NCBI GenBank assembly: GCA_030278955.1
Contig: JAOANR010000002.1
Location: 23,670,057-23,734,056, forward strand
Source: Hygrophila difformis
Lineage: Eukaryota; Streptophyta; Magnoliopsida; Lamiales; Acanthaceae
Direction: 5' to 3'
Length of the DNA: 64,000 nt
Below the pieces are notes generated by a model, which had not been told where the DNA came from, did not search any database, and worked only from the letters and a program-made list of their open reading frames with translations. Position numbers and translations under genes: made by a program. Below are positions 42,684 through 53,842 of this stretch, one piece after another. The stretch's first letter is position 1. Each line of letters opens with the position of its first letter.

Positions 42684-45682
42684 ATGACTCAGCAAGGTCT
42701 AGATGAAAAAGACCCCATACATGTGGCTATTGACAAGGACAAACATAGTTCTGTGGCTGTCCGATGGGCTATCGATCATCTTGTCACGTACGGCCAAACT
42801 CTAGTCTTGATCCATGTTAGGACAAAAAGTAGGTGTCAAACACCCTCTCCACAATAATTTTTTCGTCCTTGTCGAAAAATTTCATGCGTCATCCTCAAAT
42901 TTCGTTCTTGGTCACACCATCTCTTTCAGCAAAAAAGCAAAAAGAAATTTTTTTGTTGTGATCTGATATATATATATATATATATACACGTATACTATCG
43001 TGATGGCAGATGGTGGGAATGGTGGCTCGATCGAGGTAACTTGTGGACCTAGTGAAGACGCCATATTTGCGCCTTTCCGTGCATATTGCGCGCGAAGAGG
43101 GGTAAGAGTAATTTTCCGTTATATTCTTAAGAATGGTCCAATAAAAAAAATGGGGCTTGCTAGAACAAATATAATAATGTAAATCTAAGACAAACGTGTG
43201 AAATGAAAGCAACAAATGTGTGATTTTTAAGAATCTTGCAGATCATAATACAAGAGGTGGTCCTAGAAGGCTCAGATGTCCACAACACACTTTTGGACTA
43301 CATCACCAAATATAATGTCACTAATATTGTCCTTGGATGCACATCAAGAAATGCCCTTACAAGGCACATTTCTATCTTCCCCTTTACTTTAAACATGGAT
43401 TGGTATAATGGTCTAAGTATTTTGTGGTATTATTTATATGTTTGTGCAGGAAGTTTTGGACACAAGATGTTCCAACCCTTGTAAATAAGACAGCCCCAGA
43501 TTTTTGTTCTGTTTATGTTATTTCGAAAGGGAAGGCACAATCAATACGTCCAGCTGCAAGACATTTAGCCGGCCATAGCCCCCCTCATTTTCCGTCTCCA
43601 CTCGCTTCTTCCAAGTTTTCACGTTCGGACACAGAAAACGGAAGCAGGTATGTACTTGCTCAAGTTTCCGTTTTGCTTATGTCCCTCTATGATTAGTGAT
43701 GCCTAGCCATCGCTAAAACATGCGCTGAAATCAATAAAAAGCGTCACAAAAAGAACTGCGAAATCCAAATTTTTCGGTCAGACAGCTTTACAGGCGTCAC
43801 TGAGAGCTAGTATTTTTTTTTCTGGAAGTGATTTAGTTTAGGCGAAACTGTTGCCATACAACGTTGCAAATTTATTGTCAGGAGGAATACTCCGTTGAAT
43901 CCAGACAGAAGAAATAATGATCATCATTATGACAATCATATGGCGAGTTCGAGTAGAAGAACGAAGAATTTCTCCAATCTGAATGCCTTGGACATCGATT
44001 TTTTGGACACTGTCAATGACTACGAATCAAGTGATATCACGAGAGTGGAAATTTCGAATGCTCACAGAGTGTTGGATGCTGAGGAAAATGTAAACCATTG
44101 TTGTTCGAAATATGTTGTCATAAAGTACGTGTGTTAAAGAAGTTAACGTTTATTCGAAAAAATGGCAGAATGAAGTGCAGAGACTGAAGCTAGAAGTGAA
44201 GCAAACCATGAATATGTACAAAACGGCTTGCAAGCACGCGGTTTCAGCTCAGAATCGGGTAAGAGTTTATACGATAGATAGCATGATATTGTACATTTGA
44301 TGCTCGAAAAATTCACTACGTGTCATGGTCCCGTTTCTGTTTCAGGTGGATGAACTTCAGCAGCTAAAGATGGATGAAAATTACAGAATTGAGCAAGCCC
44401 GGCTGGCTGAAGAGGCTGCGCTGGCGCTTGTAGAGATGGAGAAAGCTAAATGCAGAGCAGCCATTGAAGCAGCCGAAAAGGCCCAAAGGATAGCTGAAAA
44501 AGAGGCACAAAGAAGGAAGCAAGCAGAGGAAATAGCAAAGAGAGAAGAAGAGGCGAAGAATCGAGCATTGGATGTCTTGTCAAACAACGATGTCCGCTAT
44601 AGAAAATACTCCATTGAGGAGCTCAGAGCAGCTACCAATGATTTTTCAAGTTCCATGAAAATTGGAGAAGGCGGTTATGGTCCGGTATACAGAGGCAAAC
44701 TCGATCACACCCCGGTTGCTATTAAAGCACTCAGACCGGATGCTGTTCACGGAAGGAAACAATTCCAACAAGAGGTTTGTAACATCGGTCGGATCCTCCT
44801 CCCACGCCCAAAAAAAATATTGCAATTAGTGACAAAAGCGTCCCAAAAAGCATTTAAGACTTCCTCTGAGATGCTTTTAGTGACCCCTCTGAGACGTTGC
44901 TAGTCGCAGTTTTCGTTTCTTATTGCAGTTTTCTTTCCCCCTTTGATAACTAACTAAGATTCTTACTCTTTAATGAAACCATGTAGGTTGAAATCCTAAG
45001 TTGCATAAGACATCCAAACATGGTCCTCCTATTGGGCGCGTGCTCTGAGTACGGGTGTTTAGTGTACGAATTCATGGACAACGGAAGCCTAGAGGACCGT
45101 CTGTTGCGCAAGGGCAACACTCCTCCTATCCCATGGAGGATCCGTTACAAAATCGCTGCTGACATAGCAACCGCGCTTCTGTTCCTCCACCAGACCAAAC
45201 CAGAGCCCCTAGTGCACCGCGACCTTAAGCCTGCCAACATTCTACTAGACCACAACTACACGTGCAAGGTCAGCGACGTTGGCTTGGCACGGTTGGTCCC
45301 ACCCTCTGTTGCAGACTCCGTAACGCAGTACCACATGACGTCGGCTGCAGGCACATTTTGCTACATAGATCCGGAGTACCAACAAACAGGCAAGTTAGGG
45401 ACTAAATCTGATATATACTCCTTTGGGGTGATGATGCTGCAAATTATCACAGCCAGGCCTCCAATGGGGCTTACTCACCAAATTGAAAGGGCCATTCAGA
45501 AAGGTACATTTGCTGATTTGCTTGACCCAACTGTTCCAGATTGGCCTATTGAAGAGACCCTTGGCTATGCAAAGTTAGCCCTAAAATGTGCAGAGTTGAG
45601 GAAAAAGGACAGACCTGATCTTGGAAATGAGATATTGCCTGAACTTGAGAGACTGAAAGAACTTGGGATGAAACATGTATAG
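42684..45682 (+). CDS. USP-domain protein kinase (RLCK-IX type), 8 exons
   Basis: Predicted exons: 42684-42828, 43010-43101, 43242-43363, 43450-43647, 43882-44089, 44169-44258, 44346-44774 and 44987-45682. Phases fit throughout and give about 659 residues. Residues 1-165 form a universal stress protein-like domain (HVAIDKDKHSSVAVRWAIDH and VVLEGSDV...NIVLGCTSRN). A Ser-rich linker and a long Ala/Glu/Lys coiled coil (about 300-385) follow. The kinase domain has glycine loop GEGGYGPVY, lysine in VAIKAL, HRDLKPAN, DVG in place of DFG (normal for this family) and PEYQQTG. There is no U-box at the C-terminus. Intron 3 starts with GC, not GT, if the natural joint is used. The start was set at the first ATG in frame. 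It is the only recognised host gene here and is flanked by transposons. Substrates are unknown. Confidence 0.88.
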
Positions 45683-45970
45683 GCCCACCAACACTACTCT
45701 TCAATCCCACACCACTTAGGAGATTAAAAATTTGGTTTTCCTTAAAATTTATTAAGGAAAGTGGAGTTTATTATAGCCTGCCTTTTCACTTGTATAAGTT
45801 TTTTCGTCTCCCATATTTTCATCCTTGTGGAACTTGTCATGGGATTTGTATTGAGAGGCTTTTTTTTGTTCCAATTCATTTTTCAGTTGAAAAACTATAT
45901 ATGTTGGTTTTTAATTTATTGTGTTTGTTACCCGGATGCAAAAACTTCAGCTTAGCTCCCCAGTTAATCT
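45683..45970 (+). other. 3' region of the kinase gene
   Basis: T-rich sequence with the probable 3' UTR; no gene is seen. The Copia remnant begins right after it. Confidence 0.4.
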
Positions 45971-46806
45971 TTAATCATGTTTAAAGTTGTTTATGAATTT
46001 ATATGATGTACACCAAATAAGTACACCTTGCTGCACTCGGACGGGTATTGGTGAATTTAGCAACACGTTCAACAATTTCAGATAATCAATACGGTCCTTT
46101 TGTGAAAAACCTTTAGCAACTAATCCAGCCTTAAACCTTTCATCTTGAATTTCCTTTTTAACATTATAAATCCATTTACAATCAATAACAGATTTATCTT
46201 CAGCCTTAGGTACAAGTGAAGTTCCCATGTTTTATTCTTATGCAATGAGTCAATTTCATCTTTTATTAAATTAATCCAATTTTCAGAATGCTTAGATTAA
46301 TAGTCTCATCAAAATTTGTAGGTTCGTGATATTTCAATTCTTCAGAAACTTGCATACCAAAAACATTGAAATTTGAATCTAAGAATCTAATAGGAGGTAT
46401 AACAGTTCTTCTAGTTCTATCCCTTGCAAGCAAATAATCATTCAAATGATTTTCAAGTTCATTAATTTGTTCATCTCCACTGGTTCAATGTCATCTTTTT
46501 CAGGTGCATATTGATTAATTTCCAACTCATCATCATTAAAATGAACATGCAGATTTATAGCAGACAAATTTACAGATATAGACTCAAATTCAGTTCTTCT
46601 AGTTCTATCCCTTGAAAGAAAATAATCATTTTTAGGTTCATTAATCTGTTCATCTCCACCTGGTTCAATGTCATTATTTTTAGGTGCATATTAATTAATT
46701 TCCAAATCATCAACATTAAAATGAACAGGCATATTCAAATTCAAATTCAAATTCAGGCAGGTCATCATTTCACCATTTTGAGCTTGCTCCACCTCAATTT
46801 TTAACA
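45971..46806 (-). pseudogene. pol: COP: Copia pol remnant, linker and start of reverse transcriptase
   Basis: The minus strand from 46228 encodes the RT start with the DKSVIDCKWIYNVKKE and FKAGLVAKGFSQK motifs, then is cut at about 45970. Upstream (46800-46230) is the acidic linker typical between Copia integrase and RT, with ELEINQYAPE-like segments. A stretch of about 115 bp in this linker is duplicated (46395-46530 and 46590-46710). Many stops. Confidence 0.82.
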
Positions 46807-46810
46807 CACC

Positions 46811-49668
46811 TGTACACCCCGGTTTTTCTGTCGGGTATTACCGCCATACCTCCAGAATAAAAATCGATCTGATACATCGGCTTATTCAGGAGATGCTAAG
46901 GCTAAAACGAGTATATCAACTATCCATTTGAAACAATCATGCTTAAAGATACTTGATATAATATTTCATTAAAGCAAACATCATTTCTCAAAACAATATA
47001 TAGAGTAGGGAAATAACCATTTTTTGAGATTATACACAAGATAGCAAAATCACAACGCAGCACACAAATTTGGAAATTGTAGTATCGGTGATTTTGTCCC
47101 ACATCGATCATAATTGGGAATACAATGCATAGAGGCTATGTTGCTCGGACTCGGGTACGGGTGTCCGACACGGGTGCGGGGATATGTAGCGGACACTTAC
47201 TATTTTAAAAAACATGATACGGGGACACGGCAAAAAAGGATCCGGAATTAGGACACGGGTGCGAGGACACGGCGGAAAGTTTTTATATATATATATTTAT
47301 ATGTACCAATACTAGATAAAAAAAAAAACAAAATTTGGTAATAAAATTCTTGTTAAATTTAGATTTGGAATACTGTTAAATTCTTGTTTAGATTTTAAAA
47401 TTCTTTTAAAATCTTGGGGTCAAAGTTAAAAAGTTAATAGAATTCTTGTTTTTTGGGCCGAACAATTTAGATTTTGGGTTTAGGAGGGAAAATTCTTTTG
47501 CTTAATTTAAAATAAAAAGTATCATTGACTGTTCAAAAAAAGTGGCAATTAATTACATTAATTACAGCTGTTTTACAGCTTTTCCCAAATCCAATACTGT
47601 TCATCTTCTTCATTTCGTCTCTCTTCCTTTCGTCTATCTTCTTCCTTTCGTTCTTCCGCCTCCTCTTCGCTGCGGTTCCCCGGCCGGCGTCGTCTGCGCG
47701 TTCCCCGCCCGGCGCCGTTCCCCCTTCCTGGTAAGTATAATCTTCTCCGTCTTCTTCAGCCTTCTTCTTCGAAGCTTTTTAGAAGTGAAGAGGGAAAAAA
47801 AAAAAAAAAATCAAAACTGCCGTGTCCGCTCCGCCGCCTGAAGCACCCGCCACGGATCCCGTACCGGAATCCGTGTCGTGTCCGGCGGACACCAGTACTC
47901 CGGACATTTAGGCGAGTCCGAGCATCACAGCATAGACGTATTACTATTAGTACAGACTACAGAGCATTTGTCCCACATCCACCACATATGTTTATTACTC
48001 CGCCTCCCACGCCTATATATCTACAAGTCACCCTTGGCTTTCTTTCATGGTTATTGAGCTTGCCTGCAAAGGTAAGTTTGATTAGTTTATTATTATTATT
48101 ATTACTATATTATTTTTATTGTTATTATTATTATTGTTGGGGTGATGCATTTATGTCGCCCCGATCATTCTTTAATATGAAGACCATAGTAGTTTAATTT
48201 TGGTAGCAAAGTAGTAGTCGAGAAGGCGCTAAGGATCTGCTAGGTGAGTTGGTGGTAGTTTAAATTTTGCGGTTTGCGGTAGAGTAAGTTTTCTATACTC
48301 TTCTGTAAGTTTCCTATGCTTTTCCACCCTTGTTATGTTTTAGCTTTCCTTTATTCGTTTTCCTTATTTATTTAATTTGTCTTTGCTTGGCTTTCCTTTA
48401 TTCGTTTTTCTTATTTATTTGGTTCGTCTTTGCCTTAGTCGCAGGCCTTTATTTTTGTTCCTGCTTTAGTAGTTGTCATTTATTTTTTTGTTCTTGCCCT
48501 ACTAGTAGTAGGCTTTCATTATTTCTTATTGGCCTACTTTATAAGTTATCGTTGTTCCTTCCTTGATCGTACTTTTGTTTGTTGGTCATTTTTTTCCTGT
48601 TTCACTTGCTTTTCGTCGCATCATTCCTTTTGAATTCGTTCCAATTGCCTTTGGTTTAAGTAGCATCTCGCTATATAAATAACCCTTTGACTATATGCCT
48701 TATGTACGACAACATTGGTTATAGCCATCCCGCCGAGGGGCTCCATGGCATAATATGAGTGAGACCAATTCATTGATGATCTTTGTTGAACCTGGTGAGG
48801 TAAGCCAACTTGTTGTTGGATCTTTGGCCTGCGGGCGCCCTTGAAGGGTAAATATCTATTGATTGATAGATATCAGTAGGCGCTGGAAAATGCCATAGAG
48901 AGTGACCCCTGAACTAAATCAGACTGGGTGATACTCATTATTTAGTACAGGATACAGGTATTGTGAGGTTCATTATAAATACCTCTAACATGCATTCAAC
49001 AATTGAGATGGTTAATTAATAATTGTATCTGGGCAGTTGCCCTTGTCGAGTATTTTGGGTTGCTCCCGAAATTAATATTTATATTGTTGAATTGCTGGTT
49101 GAGAGTATCCTTATTGTGTGGTTCATATTCTTGAGTTCATGGTTACTGCTTTGATATTTCCCTTATTGTGTTGCTCCTATTGTCGAGTTCCTGATTGTTG
49201 ATCTGGAAGTATTCTTGTTCTGTCTATAATTGGTAGGTTGTTCGTTCATTCCGAGTATATGGAACTTACCAGCGAATCTAATAATGATTCTTTCTTCAAT
49301 AGTTTCCTTCCAGGAAAAGATGAAAGCTTGACAGGGGAAGGGAGCACTACACCTGCATGTTTTTCTGCATAAATGTTTTTAGTAGTTTTTTAAGATGTCG
49401 GACTTTGACAACTTTGTGTTATGTTTTTGCCTTCTCATGTGTAATATTAAATATAGTTGTTATCCCTCCCCGTATGTTGTTTTGAGAAACGATCTTCGTT
49501 TGTAATAAAATTTTATATCTGTTATCTTTAATCATGGTTGTTTGAAATTAATAATTGATATACTCGTTTTAGCCTTAGCACATCCTGAATAAGCCGATGT
49601 GTCAGATCGAGCCTTATTTAGGAGGTGTGGTGGTAACACCCCCGTGACAGAAAAATCGGGGTGTTACA
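46811..49668. mobile_element. Unclassified element with long inverted ends, nested in COP
   Basis: The ends TGTACACCCCGG and CCGGGGTGTTACA-like begin inverted repeats that can be followed for about 250 bases, including the block CATCGGCTTATTCAGGA. Each end resembles an LTR 3' terminus of the chromovirus group. A promoter-like CTATATATC (about 48015) and a donor GTAAGTTTG (about 48071) lie in the middle on the plus strand. It may be a solo LTR with long TIR ends or two LTRs back to back. COP reading continues on both sides. No target duplication is visible and no coding frame is convincing. Confidence 0.6.
47133..47928. mobile_element. Foldback MITE within 46811-49668
   Basis: Inverted ends GCTATGTTGCTCGGACTC and GAGTCCGAGCATCACAGC surround about 0.8 kb. 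Repeated CGGACACG motifs occur near both ends and GCATAGA-like flanks suggest a target duplication. The end motif is common in plant MITEs. Boundaries are approximate. Confidence 0.6.
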
Positions 49669-49776
49669 ATGCTAAATTCGGAATTTCAACAAGGAAATTC
49701 AAATTCATTAAACACAACATCCCTACTTATTATCAGTTTAAAACCTGGAACACTTCTACCCCACAATCTATAGCCT
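49669..49776 (-). pseudogene. pol: COP fragment between two insertions
   Basis: The minus strand encodes a GYRLW-like and KLIISRDVVFNEFEF segment, the standard end of the Copia integrase region. It proves that the elements at 46811 and 49777 both inserted into one Copia copy. Confidence 0.75.
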
Positions 49777-50558
49777 TTTTTGCGCTTGGTTGGAGATATC
49801 TTAGATTACCAGTGGGAATGTGATTGCTAGGAATGTCAGATTACTGGGAATGTCAGATTGCTGGGAATTTTATTTTTTGGTATTTTAAGATTACTGTGTT
49901 TGGTTGGATTGGAATCTCAGATTCCTACATAACATGAATAGACTATAATGCCCTTAATTCAAAATTATTATTTAATAGTTCTCATGAAGCTTATTTCTCA
50001 TTAATTCGATGCTTCGTCATTTATAATAAAATTCCTCTGCAGTGTCTGTAAATTTTTATTTCGTAAATTATCATATATATCATTACGTTTGAAAGATAAT
50101 TGTACCTTAGAATGAGTTAAATCTACTTGTTTGTTGCAATTTTATAAAATATGCTAACTGTATACAGTGAAATTCATCGAAAATATTCAAAAACTCTATG
50201 TCACAAAAAAGAATTAAAATAAATTAAATAATTAATGAATTTTTATTATATCAAATTAAAATTCAATAAAAATAATAGAATGATTAAGTTTTAATATAGG
50301 TTGATCTATGATTTTAAAATTTAAAAGGGTATAAAAGACAATTTAATGTAAAATGAAATGGAAGATGACTGGTAATCTAAGATTACCTGGCGTATTGAAG
50401 GGAATCACATTCCCATAAATCTTAATCAACATTCCCACTTGGTTGGAAATCTCACATTCCTTCCTAAAAGATTATCCCAACCAAACGTGGGAATGTGTTA
50501 TTTCCTGCAGAAGATTCCCAGGGGCATCCAAGATACCCCCAACCAAACGCCCCCTCAA
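49777..50558. mobile_element. MITE with GCGTTTGGTTGG-type ends
   Basis: Inverted ends of the form GCGYTTGGTTGGRGRTATCTT, with GGGAATGTGA-like motifs repeated near both ends. About 780 bp, AT-rich inside and non-coding. The COP frame is interrupted precisely here. The type (hAT or PIF) cannot be decided because the duplication is unclear. Confidence 0.7.
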
Positions 50559-51600
50559 GATAATCTAAGAAAATATATTTCTTAGTCCTACGTTCTAATT
50601 TATCAGTGTTTGTCAAAACATAAGCAACACAACCAAACACTTTAAAATTTTCATAACTCACGGACTTTTGAAAGAAATCGGGACATTTATTTTTAAGGGG
50701 CACATATGGTGATTTATTTATTAAATTCACAGTTGTCATTATAGTCTCACCCCAAATTTTTTTAGAGAAGACCTATTGGTGCTAAAAGATACCTAATCTT
50801 TTCTGAGATTGTCCTATTCATTCTTTCAATAACTTCATTTTGTTGTGGTGAGTAGGAAACAATTTTATGTCTTCTAATTCTTGATTGCTCACACAATTCA
50901 TCAAAATGGTGGTTACAAAATTCAAGACCATTGTTAGTTCTTAATGTACCAATTTTCATATTAGTTTGATTTTCAATCATGGTTTTTCAATTTTTAAATT
51001 TTTCAAACACTTCAGACGTGTTGCATGAGAAAAACCCATACTTATCTTGAAAAATCATTCATGATTGATAAAAAAAAATATCTTATACCACCTTGTGTAG
51101 GGGTGCTAGAAGGAACCCATACATCATCATGCAAATACTTCAAAATTCTATAGATTTAATCCCATTACTTTCAGAATTTGGAAAACAAACTTTGTGTTGT
51201 TTTCCGGCCAAACATGCTTCATAAAAATTAATTTCAGAAATACAATCATTCTTAAAGGCACTTGAATCCTTTAAAATTTTATTCCTTTGTTGATCATGTG
51301 CTCAAGTCTAATATTGCACAACATAGTCGATTTTTCAAGCTCAAATCAGGTTTAATTTCAAAAATATTTTCAGATTGGATGGCCAAAGCATGGTTTTCAG
51401 GTTTTAAGGTTGTCCAAACATACAAATTATGTTTTCTCACTACCTTAAACATAACAAATGAGTTTTTATTGCCCCATTGCTCCATTTTCCTTAAACATTT
51501 CTTTTCGAGAGCTGAACAGGACATTATATTGTAAGTTAAATCAGGCATATGTTTAACTTCATCCAAAGACAAATTAACCCCATTTCCATATTAAAGGTAA
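50559..51600 (-). pseudogene. pol: COP: Copia gag-pre-integrase and integrase
   Basis: The minus strand holds a gag-pre-integrase segment (51572-51294, VKHMPDLTYNIMSCSALEKK), the integrase core (50980-50762, LRTNNGLEFCNHHFDELC and YSPQQNEVIERMNRT) and the downstream KVFGCVAYVLTNTDKLERRTKKYIFLDY segment (to 50559). There are frameshifts and stops throughout. Gag and the LTRs are not seen. Confidence 0.88.
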
Positions 51601-51718
51601 TTTTTCCTATTCCGAGGACTATACATATTTTATCATTATCAGTTATAACAAAATCATCATTAACATCTCTGTTAACCCAATAAAATAAATATGAAGGCCC
51701 ATCCATTTTTGGGGCTAA

Positions 51719-52303
51719 TGTCTAAATTGCTGGGCCCAATCCGTAAAGATATATCCGGAAGAAGGGACTGAAGAAGAGGATGCGACCCTCAAATCAGTAG
51801 GGTGGGGCCTCATACAAGGAAAGAGGATCATAGTGAGAGACACCATACATAGAAGGTATCAACTTGAAAAGCGTCATCTAAGGAAGCAGATCAGGGCGAG
51901 GCACCAACTAAGGAAACAGATCAGGGCGAGGCACCACCTAAGGAAACAAATCAGCGCGAGGCACCACCTAAGCAAACAAATCAGGACGAGGCACAAACCA
52001 AGGGAAGAAAATCAGGGTGGAGCGTTCATGGGCTTGTGGGAACCCTAGGTTCCCCCACCCCTATATAAGTTTAATGTGGCATCACATGCAAGGACACCTC
52101 CAACACTTCTCAAGAAGCCGCATTTTACTTATTTTACTTTCTTTACAACTTTCTGCAATTTTACTTTATTTAGTGCTTTATGTCTTCAATTCATTTACAG
52201 CTTTCGTTAATTTCCTGTATTTTTCCTTCTGTAATTTTTGTAATTCCTTCAACATTCATCAATCAAAGAGAGGTTCTGCTCCTCCAAGATTTTAGCGTTA
52301 ACA
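51719..52303 (+). repeat. 5' LTR of TAT-p
   Basis: About 585 bp from TGTCTAAATTGC to AGCGTTAACA. An alternative start at TGAAGGCCCATCC (51692) cannot be excluded. It carries a tandem 30-bp repeat at 51868-52016, a TATA box CTATATAAG at 52061 and a T/C-rich R-U5. It is followed by the PBS-like AATTGGCATGCCCAGTGGGA at 52304-52323. Confidence 0.75.
51868..52016 (+). repeat. 30-bp tandem repeat in the TAT-p U3
   Basis: About five units of the form AGGAAACAGATCAGGGCGAG plus GCACCACCTA, ending about 45 bp before the TATA box. It is probably an enhancer-like region. Confidence 0.8.
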
Positions 52304-52310
52304 AATTGGC

Positions 52311-53842
52311 ATGCCCAGTGGGACACGAGTGGAAAACCATATCCGGTTAGGGTTTATACGTCCCACATCTGAAAGGTTAGCAAATAATTTTACTCATAAA
52401 TTTGAAGAGATGTCTCTACCTGAAAAGATGCCACTTAGAACGCCTACCGATGAAGCGGTAGAAAACACATCTCAATCGCAACAGGGGATAATGCAAACCC
52501 ATACATTGTCCTAGCAAGTGCAGCTATCGATCACAGAATCGATGGCCGAGTTCATTCCTTTATTCACAAAGCACTTAGTGAATGTGTTGCGGTCTGCCAT
52601 GGTCGACAAAGGAGATAGAATTTGCGATTCCTTGCGTATTCAGCAAGATGGAACTGTTCCTGCAAACGACATGAATGTGCCGCGCAGTCTCCTATGCCCG
52701 GGGTCGGCAGACGGCCAACAGAGGGTTTGGGGAGCCGCATATGGCCAGTCGCCACTCCCACAGTCCGGAAGCAGCCCGGCTAGCCTGTTCCCATTTTCAC
52801 ATCAGATGGCTTATTCCTTCACTCCAGCGGCACCTAGCATGCAGAACTTTGGTTATGTGGCACCTCCAGTGCCGATCTATGCATCACCAGGATATTTGAT
52901 GGCCTCCAGTGCTTCACACGGCTGTCCAACGGCCTCTGGTGGATCTGGCATGCCACCATGTCAAGCGGCACCCCTTGTGCCGAATATTCTAATCACACCT
53001 TACACCTTATGTGGCTAATTACTCACCAGTACCGGCACTATCGAACCCTAGTTGGATGCCGCCAACGCAAGGGGGGCACGCGGCACCACAGCCATATGGA
53101 GTCGCTTCGACACAGGCCACATCTTCTACAGCCGTCATGCCAGTACTGGCGCCCGTACCAAATCCTAGTTCGATGTCGCCAATGCAAGGGGGGTAGGCGC
53201 CACAGCGAAATGAAGTGGCTTCGACATCTGCCACACCTGCCACAGTCACCATGCCTCCTACAGAGGCGCCCGTGGTATCGCTCGAGTTGCTTGCAGACCT
53301 AATGTAGCAACATTTTGGAATTCAACTAAGGCCGATAGAGCGGCCTACATACAGGAAACCCTACCTGATTGGGTAGACACCATGCGATCATACCCGAGGG
53401 GCTTCAAGATGTCCGAATTCACCACATTCTCAGGGGACGATGACAAGTCCACTATGGAGCATGTGGGAAAATTCACCACCCAGTGTGGTGAAGCGGCGAC
53501 CGACGATTGGCTGAAGTTGAGACTATTCAGCTCATCCCTCTTTGGACCCGCCTATGCGTGGTATGTATCACTGCGGGCTAATTCAATTCAAAATTGGGCC
53601 GAACTTGAGCGAGCATTCCATGACAGATTCTACACACCGTTGGCACAAGTGAGTCTTGCGGACCTTGCTAATGCCAAACAATTTGCCGATGAGGCAGCAA
53701 GCACCTTTATTAACAGACTACAGTGGCTTAAGGGCCGATGCACTATGGCAGTCCCTCATAGGGAAATAACCAATATTGCAGTAGCGAATATGTTGCCAAG
53801 GTTGAAAGAACATTTAATTATGCAGGATTCCTCTGATCTTGC
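52311..53842 (+). pseudogene. gag: TAT-p gag, broken
   Basis: The frame begins near the PBS, is closed by TAG at 52515, reopens (ITESMAEFIPLFTKHLVNVL, then a Pro/Ser/Gln-rich linker) and shifts near 53010. The retrotrans_gag domain at 53382-53842 shows FTTFSGDDDKSTMEHVGKF, AYAWYVSL and WAELERAFHDRFY. It ends where the ATH-2 LTR joins, so the remainder would lie beyond ATH-2. Confidence 0.82.

Noticed and set aside
43700..43850. Transposon in intron 4 of the kinase gene
   Set aside because: Some repeated GCGTCAC motifs but no clear ends or duplication.
47542..47841. Ser/Pro-rich 99-codon frame
   Set aside because: It lies in a nested MITE within a non-coding element and ends in a poly-A tract.
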